Positions 11,204 through 23,162 are shown, counted from the stretch's first letter. The stretch is DNA of 34,608 nt from Larix sibirica (GCA_004151065.3 NWUY0300006729.1:1-34608); one strand, 5' to 3'. Notes: a model not told the origin generated them from the sequence alone. Numbers and translations are program-made.

Positions 11204-12878
11204 ATGATGACACCTGGAGGTAGTACTCCGATACCACTGGTTTAGGTTCGGGTAAACCCTACTTCCTCTGCGACCTACCACTCTCCCCTCCGTGCTTCTC
11301 AATATTCGGGGCATGGTAAGTTGTTACCTGTTGAGTTCTTAGGTGCTCCATCTGTGGAAGCTTCCACTTCACATCGATCATACTTGTCTCAGGGTTCAGA
11401 AATGAAGATTACTTGCACAAATGGTCATAAAACAAGGGTGAAACAAAGTTATAAAATGGAGGAAGTTTGAAAGAGCCGTCCGTTTTGTACTTTGGGTAAA
11501 GACGTAACTATAGACATGGTACAGAACCTTGCTTTGAGGGATTTAATTGGTAAGCTGGAATATATCAAGCTCAACCGTTCTGAGGTGGTGGACTGGCTAA
11601 CCAGATGTTGGAAGTCGTTGATAAATTATGTACCTAGGGTCATTATGCTTGCAAATGGGTGGATTTATTTCCATTTTCTCTTTGAGGAATCGTTATAAAT
11701 CATTTTGTCCAAATTTTGGGACCTTGGCATTGGTTTGCTGGTTCTTATACGGTGGCACCCATCCTTTGACCCGTGGAAGGAAAGGCTCACTCGATGGCAT
11801 CTATGGGTACTCTTTCCTGGTTTTCCTCTTTTTTGTTGGAGCTTCCAGGATTTCATGGAAGTAGCCAACACTATTGGGTGTTTCATCCTCATTGAGGAGT
11901 GTACACTTATGGCGAATGATCATAAATGCCCTAGGGTTCTAGTAGAGGTTGACACAACTGTCGGTTTACTTGAGGAGGTCGAGGTTAAATGGAAACAGGG
12001 GGTTTTTGTCTAACAACTTGATTATTGGTGAATCCCTTTTCATTGCTTTAAGTGCCATCAAACAAGACATTTGTGACAGGACTACAAGGGGATCGGCTCC
12101 GATAGTGAGGTTGTTCTGGTGGATGATGCAGATCCAGACGACTCCTCTCAGAATATCTCGCTACACATTCCCTTTGATGTGGATTATTCATATGATTTTC
12201 TCGGTAAGTTCAAATTTTTTCTTCCTTTGTTGCTTAAATCCATTTCTCTTGAGGAAGTCATGAGTATTTTTAGCGAGGAGAATGACTCTTCTTTGAGGCC
12301 TCATCATTCTATCTCTTCTTTTGTGCCCAAATCTATGTTCCCTACTTTGTTGGAGATTGAACACACCACACTTAAAAATATTGCTTACCAGGTCTCCCCC
12401 CAATGCAGGTGGTCGCAACTCTCCTGAGGGGTTGGGTTTACATATTTCCTCCTCCCCTATTAGGGATGAAACCATTCCAAACTCACAATTGGCTTCATGG
12501 GAGGTTTTTGGCAGCTCATCACTTATTAAATCGAATCTGATATCCCCTCCTTTGTCAAAGGATAATTTTGCTTATGTGGACCCTATCGTTCAGACTACCC
12601 CTGAACCGGACAAAGTCCCTTTACCCATCTTTGGTGGTTTTGAGCCATCAGTTACTTATGAGCCTGGGATTAACTTTTGTTCTATCATATTATCAAATGT
12701 CACAATGCGCAAAAAGTTGTATAAGAAAAAATATGTGGCTAATAATCTTGCGAGTGCAGATGAAAAATGGGTGAACCCTAATCTTTCTGACATATCTTCT
12801 ATTTCTTTGGCACTAAATCTAGGTTCATCTCATGGGTCACTTAGAGCAAGTGAAGACCCTACCTATGTTTACAAATGA
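11204..12878 (+). pseudogene. LINE-A ORF1 (DUF4283-like, CCHC zinc knuckle), degenerate
   Basis: ORF1 proteins bind the LINE RNA and form the ribonucleoprotein. One frame holds from the ATG at 11204 to about 12390, interrupted by stops at 11243, about 11468, 11696, 12011, about 12026 and 12074. It then shifts to the frame ending at TGA 12876-12878. The middle reads LEYIKLNRSEVVDW, WHPSFDPWKERLTRW, VLFPGFPLFCW, ANTIGCFILIEE and RVLVEVDTT, a DUF4283-type series. A zinc knuckle CFKCHQTRHL..DY follows at 12044-12085, with Tyr (TAC, 12083-12085) where the last Cys is expected. The C-terminus is Pro/Ser-rich and lacks a known domain. The start is the first ATG of the frame after the 5' UTR and is not certain. 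Confidence 0.82.
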
Positions 12879-15800
12879 TTATTGTATCGTTCAATATCAG
12901 AGGGATCAACAACCATCCCAAAAGGGCGGCCCTAAGAAGGTTACTTGATTATGTGAAGCTAGTTGTCGTACTTTTATAGGAAACTATGCATAAGGGCTAT
13001 GATGCTTGTGAGTATTTTCAGAAATTACACCCAGGTTGGAAATGTTGTGGACTCGATTCTACAGAACAGTCTGGAGGACTATTAGTTGCATGGAACCCCA
13101 ACCTTGTTGATTTTGTGGCCTTCCAAACTTGTGCATGAATAAAGATTGAAGGTCGCTTTCATGGGGTGAACCAAGAGTTCAATATAGTTAATATGTATGG
13201 ACCCTATCGCAATCGACAACAATTTTGGGATTTAGTGTTTGATAGTACCACTTTGCAAGATCAATGCCTTATTCTAGGTGGGGATTTGAATCTCATGCTT
13301 TCCTCGGATGAGATTTGGGGCTTGGGTCACCTAGTGGATCCATTAGCCTCCTATTTTAAAGATCACTTTGATTTACTGGGTCTTATAGATATTGTTTCGT
13401 CCATCTAGTTCCTACTTGGAACAACGGTAGGGATGGAAAACATGGTGTTGCCAAGCGATTGGATCACTTTCTGATGCACGAAACTCTTGCTGGAAAGTGT
13501 GGCAGGCTTAGATCATGGAGTTAACCCACTGGTATCTCTGACCATAAAGCAATCTTTCTTCAATTAGAATTTCAAGCTGTTAGGACTATCTACCCCTTCA
13601 ATTTCAATAGCACTAGGTTGGAGGACACTGAATTTTTTGATATGGTTAGGAATAAATGGAAGAACATGATACATTCTGAACATCATTCATATTTACAGTT
13701 ATTGTAGAAAAAGCTTGTTACTCTTCGATCAGATGTGATTATTTGGGACAAAAACAAGAAGAAGTCAATTTTAGTCGGTTTAAGCTCCATTAAGGATCGA
13801 CTTAAATCATTGGAAGCCTCGGTGGATGAGGATTTTTTCTCTACTTCTAGGAAAGACACTTTGTTGGGACTTCTCAAGCAAAAAGAGGTTTTAATCAATC
13901 AATTGGAAAATACCTGGAGGTTGAAAATTCGGGCGCTATGGATTGGCAAAGGCGACTGTAATACCAATTTTTTCCAGAAGTTTGTCAATTAAAGGAGGAA
14001 CATGAATTCGATTTGGGAGGTAAAGGGAAGTGATGTCATTTTTAAATCTGATCAGGCTTCTATTATGCAAGTTGTGGAGGATCACTTTCAAGGTGTTTAC
14101 CAACAAGAACAGGTCGGTAATTTAGAAGCTCAATTAAATATTGTCAAGTTATTTCCTAGATTCTTCTTAGTTGATGAAAGTAAGGAGATCGAGTAAGCTG
14201 CTACTCTAGATGAAATCAAGGAGGTACTAAAAACCTTTGTCAAAGAAAAAATTCTTGGACCAGATGGTTGGACTATGGAATTTTTCTTGCATTTTTTTGA
14301 CATGTTTGGGAATGAGATACTACTTGCTGTGGAAGAATCTAGATTGAAGACCATTGTTTCTAAGAATTTAAATTCTACTTTTCTAGCATTGATTCCAAAG
14401 AAGGGTAGGTCGGATGACTTCAATGAATTTCTTCTTATTTCATTATGCAACCTCCTTTACAAGGTGATCACAAAAATCATTGCTTTACGTATAAAGCCTT
14501 TACCGACGAAACACATATGTATGGAACAATTCGGTTTTCTCTTCAATCGTCAAATACTTGACGCTGTGGGGGTCTCCCAGGAATGTTTGCATTTAGTCAA
14601 AGTGAAGAAAATTCAAGATTTTATCCTTAAAATGGATCTGATTAAGGCTTATGATCGCTTGGACTGGACTTATCTCAAACTTATTCTCATTCAGATAGGA
14701 CTTCCGTTGAATGTGGTGCAGTGGATTATGGCTTGTATTTCCTCCAACAACTTCGTTGTTTTGATTAATGATACTCCTACTAATTTCTTCGTTGGAAGCA
14801 GGGGTATTAGACAAGGTTGTCCGCTCTCCCCATTATTGTTTATCCTAGACATTGAAGGTTTGAGCAGGCTCATAAACGAAGCAAAGCTGACACATTCTAT
14901 CAAAGGTATTAATATCTCTCATGCTTTTGCTATTAATCATTTACTGTTCGCCGATGACGTTATGATCTTTGGAGCTGCCAAAAAGGAGGAATGGTTAACT
15001 TATAAGAACATTTTTTATGGCTTTTGTTTAGCCTCGGGCGTGGCTATCGATCCTAGTAAATCTTGTTTTCTTTTTAACTGTAATGATGTTGGGTGTGTTG
15101 AAAATATAAAGAATCTCTTCCCATTTAATTGAATCGGGCCTCAAATATTTAGGATGCTTCCTCAAAGGATAAAATTACCTGGTTGAGGATTGGAGATGGT
15201 TAATCCAGAAGATTGAACAAAGGGTTAATAATTGGGCTTTCCGTTGGCTCTCTATTGGGGGTAGACTTGTTCCGGCACAATCATTCCTGCAGAGCATTTT
15301 GGTTTATTTGGTTTGGGCTAAGAAAAGTGCCCTCCTCAATCATCAATATGATTCGCGGCAGGGTGTTTCAAGTTTTATGGTCTGGTAAACCACATTTGAG
15401 GAAATTTCACTTGGCAAATTGGCAGAGTTTGTCTTGGCCCAAGATGAAAGGGGGCTGAGGGTTGAAAAACCTTGAATGTTTTAATCTCGCCATGAGAACC
15501 AAAAGTATTTGGAGGGCCTTGGGTGAAGGTGGACTATGGAACCATGTCATTAGACTGAAATATTTGAAGACCTATACAGTGCTCTAGTGGATTCGTAAAC
15601 CGGTTTTGTTCTATAAACATGCTTCGGTTGTGTGGCACAATCTTATAATCACTTTTCATTACATTGGTCCTTGGCTTAACTGGAAGATCGACAATGGTTC
15701 ATAGGTTTTCATTGGCATCGATCCATATATTGGATGCGATCACAGTTACATGTTGCCATACAATCTGGTCCAGGAATTACATGAAAGGAAGATAGTTGTT

Positions 15801-16992
15801 CTTGCTCAGGCTTATCACTCTGGTTCTGACCTTATTAAACCTCATTAACTCAACGCTCAGGATTTGAATCTCCCATAACACTTGGCACCGTTATGGAATG
15901 ATTATATAAAACAGTTGACCTATGCCGACATCTCCTTAATAGACACTGTGGATCAACTAGTCTGGGATGACCTATACTCAAATGGGGTCTTGTCAGTACA
16001 GAAGGTTTATAATCTGGATTTAAATGACATCTCCTCCCCTCCAAAACACTGCTAGTGGTATACAAAGTTATGGGTTTGGAAATGAACACTCAAATTGAAA
16101 TGTTTATTGTGGCTCCGTTTTAAGGATGAAATCCTTACTTGGGAGAATCTACAGAAGAAAGGCTTCTTGGGGCCAAGTGTTTGCTCTCTGTGCAATTTTG
16201 CGACCGAAGATATCCATCATATTTTTATACATTGCAAGTTTACCAGGACTGTTTGGAACGTGTTAAAACTATGGTTAAATTTCTTGGAGGAGTGGAGTGG
16301 CAAATCCCTCAATCATTATGCCTACAGGTGGTGTCATTTGAATGTTGATTATATGACCCTTCCTTTTTTTATGATGGCTGTTATCTGGAGAATCAGGAAT
16401 AAAATGGTTATTCGAAAATATCTCTCCCTCTATATATCGTACATGTAAGAGGATTATTGGTGCATTCAGCGGCTATGCAACTGTAGTGTCTAAGATCAAA
16501 CACAAACTTGTCAGATTTCTTGCAATTGAAGATGATTTTATCTATGGTTTTTTTGATGGGGCATCAAAACATGGACTTTGTGGTGCTGAAGCGGTTATTT
16601 AGTTAAGGAAGAATCACATCATACAAATCAAAATGGGTATTGGGAAGGGGAGCAACGTCAAAGATGAACTCTTAGCCGCACGTTGTCTTCTCTTGTTCAC
16701 CTCTGTTAGGAGTATCTTTTCCATGTCCATCTTTGGAGACTCTTTAGTTATAATCAATTGGATGAATCAGAATTCCAAAATTGACGTCATGCTACTTGAG
16801 CCATGGTTAAGGGAGGTGGAACGTTTTATTTCCTCCTTTGCACATCTTTCATGTCAGCACATATATCGAGAAGCTAATATGGAAGCAGACCGACTTTCCA
16901 AGGAAGCTATTGGACCTATGGATGGGGTTCTACACTTTGCTGAATTTTTGGACAACACCTTGGTAGATCAGGGTTGTATGAGGGCTATTTAG
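12875..16992 (+). pseudogene. LINE-A ORF2 (APE endonuclease, reverse transcriptase, zf-RVT, RNase H), degenerate
   Basis: ORF2 nicks the target and copies the LINE RNA. The endonuclease begins MIIVSFNIRGI at the ATG 12875 and shows ET after a TAG (12977), SGGLLVAWNP, VNMYGPY, GGDLN, RLDHF and ISDHKAIF (13534), so its acidic and His residues look kept. A frameshift lies near 13400. RT motifs follow: GPDGW, FLALIPKKG, QFGFLFNRQ, KMDLIKAYDRLDW, GIRQGCPLSPLLF and FADD (14947-14958). After a decayed linker (15133-16070) a zf-RVT finger reads CSLCNFATEDIHHIFIHC (16182 onward). RNase H has FFDGAS (D at 16555), KDELLAA, FGDSL and MEADRLSKEA, keeping all four acidic positions. Stops include 13136 and about 14194. 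Confidence 0.93.
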
Positions 16993-17240
16993 CTATCATA
17001 AATGATACTAGTGACTCTTTCTCGACACAGTAGTCAATAGCTTGATAGGTAGTTATAATTTTATGTATTTAGTCGTTTGCATGAGCAGCCCTATACTTTT
17101 TGGTTTTTCATGTATTATTTGTTATTCGTAAGAGGATATACATCCTGAGATTTGAGATAGTGTTATGAACTGATCCTCAGTTGTAACTTTAATTTTCTTT
17201 CTAAAAATAACAAGTTACAATTTTTTTCTTTGAAAAAAAA
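16993..17240 (+). other. LINE-A 3' UTR and A-tail
   Basis: AT-rich, non-coding sequence runs from the ORF2 stop to a run of eight As at 17233-17240, immediately followed by the right target-site copy. Confidence 0.75.
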
Positions 17241-17255
17241 GTTACATTAGCATAT
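17241..17255. repeat. LINE-A target-site duplication, right copy
   Basis: Gttacattagcatat, adjacent to the A-tail, matches 10819-10833 except for one base (C for T). Confidence 0.8.
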
Positions 17256-19235
17256 ATGATGAGCAGTTAATCTGTTTAGAAGCTTCTAACGAATACCATC
17301 CTAAAATATATGGCCTTAGTACTGAGCAAATATTGTAGTTCACTTTATTAAAAAAAATGGATTGATTTTTTTTCCAGTGAAAGAAGGAATGCCATGGAGA
17401 TCATAACAAAATGTCTAGAAGAAAAATATTTAAAGTTATATGACATGGGAACTATTGTCTTCAGTTTCACATCAAACTTCTATTGATTGGGACTTTAATT
17501 TAAAAAAAAAAGATTCCATTTATTTAATATTTAAAATATATTCCTCTTTTGGATCCAAGGTTAAGGTCTATTAAAATGGTTTAGAACTATGTGAATTTCA
17601 ATAACTAATTTCAGGACCACTAAAATGGCCTGTAATCTTGGAAAACATGCCTATTGGAATGGCAATTCACAGAATAAAAATCTCTTGGAAAAGACAATGA
17701 CAAGTTCGCAAGAGAAAGACAGAAACCAGTATGAATGCTCAAATCCTTGAGTTGGGTAAATCCTTATTTTTTTTTCTTGTTTTTTTTCTTCAGAAGATCT
17801 GGTATAGAAGAAACAACACAAAAAAAGGACAAAGCAAAATACTATTCGGTTTGGACCATAATGAGATTTGTAGCAGGCCAAGTTTTATGTATCACTGCTT
17901 TAGATATGTGAAGCCTATTAAACCCAAACCAAGAAACACATACAATGCCCTAAAACCATTAAATAGTTTTGCCTCTCCCAACTAGTAAAGATTGTGGGAG
18001 GAACCTTATTTCCCATAGAGGAGAGAAAATATTCCAGCGACTGATATCTAACTAAAGTGGCTTTTGTTCCATCACCATTTAGACGATGTCCTACAGTAAT
18101 CCGTGTCTATTGACGAGTATGACATTTAAGGTCATCAACGTAGAAGGAATGGAAAATGGGCACGAATGTTATGTTAAATTAAAGGAAATGGTCATCATAC
18201 CTATACAAACCATGCGAGGAGGAATGGACAATCGTCATCTAGAGGACACTATCACATGCGTATTCTTATGAGCTTCTTTGCAAGCCCGATGTTTTTTTAT
18301 GTGAAACGTCATAAAATATGAAAAATTTCCAATGTTCAAACTATTCATGGAGTTGTTTCTGAAGAAGAGAAAAGATGCGACTGTTTCGCAACACGAGGCA
18401 AGAAACAAACAATAGAACAATGACATGGTAGTTGCTATTGATTAAATGATGAAAACACCATGCTAGAGACATAAGTCTTGACCTATGGCAGTAATGATTT
18501 CTTTCTACATGAAAACCCCCAAAAGCAACGCAAATGAACCCATTCTCGACCATGGACCCAAAATCAAATTGAAAAACAAATTGCTCTGTTATGTCAATTG
18601 TGTTCAATTTGCATGTAACTATTCCCAAACATTATTACTTAAGGTCATAATACAACACCTTAAACAAATCTCACACAAATTAATTCATGGAGACCTAAAA
18701 CATGAAAAACGAAATTGCAACTGTTTCATCGTAATATACCTTGGTTTAAAGTACTCGACACATTCCACAGTCTCCACAGTCCATAGAAATACACAAAGCA
18801 AATGATTACACGGTAAAGCAAAGTATCCCTAAGCATCAAAAGCGAGAACAAATGTTAAAGACATCCCAGAGGTTGACCCTCGTGACTAGAATTGCAGGGC
18901 TTGTTGACAAATCGTGAGTAAAAGACCATCAATAATCATGGTCGAATGTAATGTGTTGAATGCATTTTAATTTCTGTAAGATGTGGCATTCAATATTGGA
19001 AAGAATCGATATCATTCACATCGATTGTTCAATTGAGAAGGAAAGGGTTTCGGTCTTAAGTATTTTACTCTTGACCCGACCAAACAAATGAAGGATTTTT
19101 TTTTGCAACAAATACGAAGAAGACAAAGAAAAAATGTTGCAACGAGCAACAACAACGATATTTTCGAATTTCACAAGACACAGTTTTCAAAAAATCACCA
19201 AACAGAAGAAAAAAATGCAAATGCATGGTTTATAA
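17256..19235. other. No supported gene
   Basis: Short open frames on both strands (for example 17731-17985 plus and 18341-18628 minus) show no domain, motif or splice pattern. I see no repeat structure of note. Confidence 0.5.
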
Positions 19236-19901
19236 CTATGTCCAAAGCAAAAGAATAATGACTTTCAAAGAAGTATTACATCCCATTGTATAACAAAACA
19301 TGCATTCTATTAATCTCATGAAACCAATCACATGCGGCAAGAACGCAATTGGAACCCTGAACAAGGCGGAGATAAACTCCTTTCTTGAATGAGCGAATAG
19401 ACGAACCAGGGGGAAACAGCAATACCCACAAGCAAAAAACAAAGGAAACCATCGCCGCACACACCAAACACTGAAGAGACTCACCCCAAAGAAAACCATA
19501 AGCAACGGAGAACAAGTCTGCAACAACGCAATGAAATCCAATTTCTGAATACAGCTCGCCGACCCATTCAAATCTCCACGACCGAGGAGAATGCACGGAG
19601 ATAGTAAACTTATGAAACCCTCTAAGTCGCAGACGCCCATACCAGGCTCGGTAGAAAGGTCCATCGACTAGAAATCAAATATGATAACAGGAAAGAAGTC
19701 GCTTTGCATTCCCGTAGGAACCCCAGTTTCCAGTCCAACAACAATGTGTCCTTTAATCCCTCGACTAACTACAAACACAGGAAAAAAAGAGGACTGCATC
19801 CACCATATCGCAAGGACCACTTGAGGTGACAATCTCACCAACCTCATCAACACCGCGAGAGCATGGAACCATGGCACCGTCAACAAGCCACCCTCGATCA
19901 A
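19236..19901 (-). CDS. Unassigned open frame, about 220 codons with one internal stop
   Basis: On the minus strand one frame runs from an ATG at 19901 to 19236, broken only by a TAG just before a second ATG at 19664. That is long for this AT-rich surrounding, and the segment is locally GC-richer than its flanks. The product would be hydrophobic and Cys-rich, with a short internal echo (MQSSFFPVF and MQSDFFPVI). I recognise no family. The 5' end overlaps the inverted-repeat cluster, so the frame may be part of a repeat rather than a gene. It could equally be chance. Confidence 0.25.
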
Positions 19902-20154
19902 CTAAGCGGATGCAAAGCTCACTGAGCTGCAGCATTTAATGCTCTGCAGCTCAATGCTTAGCTTTCGCCCTTGGCAATGGGGCATGGGTTGTTCTGTTAT
20001 CTGGTGTGGGTTGTTGGCAACGCCCTTCCTCGAGGCTTCCACATTGTAAATGAGGTTGGTGGGTTGTCATTTCAACTTTGACTTGCGATATGGTGGATGT
20101 GGTAGGGTTTTTGGCTTCTTTGCATCCGCTTAGTTGATCGAGGGTGGCTTGTTG
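19797..20154. repeat. Inverted repeat cluster with scrambled block order (37-bp perfect arms)
   Basis: Block A, a perfect 37-bp inverted pair, is at 19881-19917 and 20118-20154 and contains gatcgagggtggcttgttg. Block B, a diverged inverted pair of about 50 bp, is at 19797-19847 and 20050-20099 and contains tgaggttggtg and gcgatatggtggatg. The order is B-A then B'-A', not the B-A-A'-B' of a simple palindrome. This implies inversion of part of a tandem unit, or a mis-join. Confidence 0.88.
19923..19957. repeat. Hairpin-forming palindrome around ctgcag, with a third copy at 20171-20184
   Basis: Tgagctgcagcatt and aatgctctgcagctca form a near-perfect inverted pair. The string ctgcagctcaatgc (19944-19957) is exactly inverted as gcattgagctgcag at 20171-20184, ending one base before the unknown base at 20185. 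Confidence 0.85.
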
Positions 20155-20184
20155 GCGGGGCGAGCCCTAGGCATTGAGCTGCAG

Positions 20185-20185
20185 N
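20185..20185. other. Unknown base (N) at a repeat/gene junction
   Basis: A single N separates the end of the inverted-repeat cluster from the start of the 20.2-21.6 kb pseudogene. An assembly join here is possible. Confidence 0.6.
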
Positions 20186-21640
20186 ACACATTTGCTCCTC
20201 AAAGAGAGATACAGAGTGATCACTATCACTTTGACCAGGTATCTATCTTCATACATGTATTGTATAGACACGTTCAGGAAAGCATTGATGGTAGGGATAA
20301 CATTCCTCATTCACGTGAAGTGATCAAGGAGTACCATTTTTATGTCAATGATGATTGTGAGAATGACACATTTTTTATTCAACATTGAGTTGGGATCATT
20401 TATCATTCATTCATAAACAATGGCATATCATTTACAATCACTAGATTTGGTTAGATGGGTGTGTGGGGTAGTTCAAATCAACACACTCTTTTTACTAGTT
20501 GATTTGTATTCATAAAGAGACAAGCGTTCAACATACTTGGAGATTTTTTAAACAAGGAATAGGAAGGGTGAACATGATGGTGTAGGTGTTTGTGTGAAAC
20601 AAACAGTTAGGAGGTACCAAATGAGTCATGGTGCAACTTGACTCAAATAATCTGTAGAAATAGTTGACTAGTGCACATTGCATTTGGGACATGAAGGTCA
20701 CGAAGAATCAAGTCCAGTGCATAGGTAAGATACTACAGTGTGGAATTGAAGCTCACATTTTGAATGTGCTTTGAAACATTAGCTCAGTTGAAAAATTATA
20801 CATTTTATATTTATTTTGATGCAGGTTCTTTTGGAATATTTCCCTTAGCGATGTGAATATATCCATGCCTTGGTAGTGTGAGACTATACCTGGTATGAGG
20901 GAATTACACTCCATTTGGAGTAAAGACATGTGCGACATATTTTCCATTGAAGCAATAAAGTATGCATGCTTTTGTGGGTTTTGCATAAATGTAGATGGAT
21001 GCAAGATTTCTAAATGTGAAAATGATGGACATGTGAAACAATGGAAATATGTCCTCTTAACCCAATGGTTCCACATCCGATTTTGACATGGAAAGAGATG
21101 CAAACTAAAGAGGCTGTGGTATCATTAGATCATGATCACGTTTCTGATGTGGTTAGGGAAGGACCATGACTTCATTGATGAGAATTCATTATATGTTTCT
21201 ATTTGGAATCTTTGAATGAATGTTGAAACTTCCAAACTTGTACAAATGTACATACATTTGATTAACATACGTAATTTTCGTTACATGTGATGTATTTGTT
21301 GACAGTGCACCCCCAGGCAATGAAGAGAATGTGGCATATTATTTAATGTGGTGCACACAAATTAAAAGCAGGTTGGTGCAACCCTATTGAGTTGGAGAGT
21401 TCATGTACCAAATTGGTGACTTGGTTTTGATGGGCTAATTTTTTGAAAAAGTGAAAAAAAGGAGATTATATTATTTCCAGATATTTTATGCTTGAATATA
21501 TATCTTTCTAGTACAATCATTTGGTGGTGGTAGTTCGGATACATCTCACAAAAATCAAGGTGAAGAGAGGTGAGCCAAAGAGATGGAAGATGACAGAATA
21601 TAACCATGACTGTATTATGGAGACTTGCATTCCTATAACC
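20186..21640 (+). pseudogene. Decayed intron-containing gene of an uncharacterised plant family (DGC-x-GQFK / KGEHDG type)
   Basis: Pieced translation gives, in order: FAPQREIQSDHYHFDQV, LYRHVQESIDGR, EVIKEYHFYVNDDCENDTFFI (in part), DGCVG-stop-FKST (20454-20483), HTWRFFKQG, KGEHDGVGVCVKQTVRRYQM, then an intron (20725-20824). After it come FFWNISLSDVNISM, CETIPGMRELHS, IFSIEA..ACFCGFCIN and CENDGHVKQWK (to 21086). A likely later exon near 21306 starts with APPGNEENVAYY. I recall this motif series from unnamed plant proteins, possibly transposon-encoded, but cannot name a function. The DGC..QFK and EHDG acidic residues could be nuclease residues; that is inference. Stops and at least two frameshifts disable it. 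The 5' part is missing at the N at 20185. Confidence 0.6.
20725..20824 (+). other. 100-bp intron within the pseudogene
   Basis: Donor AG|GTAAGA at 20725 and acceptor TTTTGATGCAG ending at 20824. Joining the exons rebuilds an Arg codon split AG/G and gives the in-frame sequence PVHRFFWNISLSDV, which supports the intron strongly. Confidence 0.75.
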
Positions 21641-22735
21641 CATTACCCAAAAGAATAAACTACACATGCCACTGTTGAGGTTGACCTACTTGGCAAACTA
21701 ACTTGTTTTGCAATGATTTGTATGATGTGACGATCCGATTTTGTATCAATATAACATGGTATCAATGGTATCAATGATTTGACACCTTTTAACCAAAGGA
21801 TGGCCCTTATTAATTCTTATTTTGTAATTTCTAATTATTTTAATAGATGTACAATTGAGTCAATTACTTGTGTTTAATTTTGTTATAATTTTGAGGTTGT
21901 CTTAGTAAATTAATTACTTGATTCTATAATGTGTGAATGTGTTTTTAATTATTTATTAAGTAACTCTAGTTACAAACTCTACTTGATTAGATTCTATTCT
22001 ATTGAAACTCAACATTTCTTGAAATTGTTTCATTATTTTTTTTAGCAAAAGAACTAACTAAATTCAATAAATCTATATAACCAAAGAAATGTTGGATCAA
22101 ATTTACAAAGTAATGAATGTTACTACTTTAAATTGATTAGTTTCCACCTACTCATATTTTTACTTGATAAGTAAGTAATGTATAAAATAAAATAACCAAA
22201 ATTTATTAATTCGTGGTGTATATAGTTCCATATACACGGGAGATAGTAAAATAATTGAGAGATAAACAAAAACAAAAGTGCATGATAAATGAGAGAAAAC
22301 TCCACACACTAGGAAGCATTGTTCTAAACATTTCAATGGTAATAAACCATATAAACAAATTAATATAGAATATATTATAATTTCTTGTTAAAAAATTTGG
22401 TTAAAAATAGATTTTCCTCATTAATTCTATAATTAAGTTTACAATTTAATTGTTAAAAAAAAAACCTAATCCTTTTTTCTTATGCAAGGTTTGATTTATT
22501 TATTTTCTAAATGCAATTAGATCATGAATGAAAGATTATAACATGGATTAAGCCTATATTGTTCCTTCATCTTTATATTGAAAATATGTTGGCGAAACTT
22601 CATATGCTAACAATAATCCAATGAAATATATAAAAATTATCATGAATTCTATTTCATACATTATTACTTCTCTTCACATTGGTCCCATACCCTTTTCCAA
22701 GGTATTAATGAATGAATGAATTTATTTTACCTCCT
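21641..22735. other. AT-rich sequence, no supported gene
   Basis: Apart from a short doubled tggtatcaa near 21758 I see no structure and no coding domain. Confidence 0.5.
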
Positions 22736-22966
22736 TCAATGTAGTTGATATATTTTCATCAAACTTGACTCAGTCACACTTGGAGTTGTTTCTATAACTA
22801 CCTTTTCCAACTTATATTGTTCTCCCAATCCTACAAGAATTGATATATATTTTGGTTCAATTGACTTAGAAAGAGAAAATATATGATATCTTTGAATAAC
22901 TTTTTTAGTTGCTTCAAATAGTTGATGACATGTGTTGAAGGAACGCACAGCAGCATTATTATCCAA
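22736..22966 (-). CDS. Unassigned 76-codon open frame
   Basis: The frame opens with an ATG at 22966 and has a plausible amino-acid composition (KKVIQRYHIF, LGEQYKLEKVVIE) in a very AT-rich region where long frames are rare. I recognise no family and find no clear splice sites. It could be an exon remnant or chance. Confidence 0.2.
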   Translation of the reverse strand: MDNNAAVRSFNTCHQLFEATKKVIQRYHIFSLSKSIEPKYISILVGLGEQYKLEKVVIETTPSVTESSLMKIYQLH

Positions 22967-22972
22967 TTGTAG

Positions 22973-23162
22973 TTAGTAATTTCTTAAATTGTATTTGTAC
23001 AATTATAATTTCTTTTTATAATTGTAATTGTATATCTAAATCTATTTGTAAATGATAATTTGTAATTTCTTATTGTAAGGAGTCATTTGTAATTTGTAAA
23101 CCTAATTAGTAATTTCGTAAATTGTAATTTCTAATTGGGAAATTGTAAATTGTAAATTGGAA
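22973..23162. repeat. TTGTAATT-rich tandem array, left part (target of LINE-B)
   Basis: Units starting ttagtaattt(c/t)(t/g)taaatt begin at 22973 and 23106, about 133 bp apart. The same unit resumes at 30783 and 30897 on the other side of LINE-B, so one array was split by the insertion. Position 23154-23162 (aaattggaa) is the left target-site copy. Confidence 0.85.
23154..23162. repeat. LINE-B target-site duplication, left copy
   Basis: Aaattggaa immediately before the T-run that is the LINE-B A-tail matches 30734-30742 exactly. The AT-rich array makes chance matches possible. Confidence 0.6.

Larger units (their letters stand above)
10834..17240 (+). mobile_element. LINE-A: full-length plant L1-type LINE with TSD
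   Basis: The element is about 6.4 kb and is bounded by the 15-bp target-site duplication. Order is a 5' UTR (10834-11203), ORF1 (11204-12878), ORF2 (12875-16992), a short 3' UTR and eight As (17233-17240). ORF1 has a DUF4283-like domain and a zinc knuckle. ORF2 has APE endonuclease, RT, zf-RVT and RNase H. Several stops and frameshifts show it is dead, but all domains and both ends remain, so it inserted as a full-length copy. The single TSD mismatch and the number of nonsense changes point to considerable age. Confidence 0.9.
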
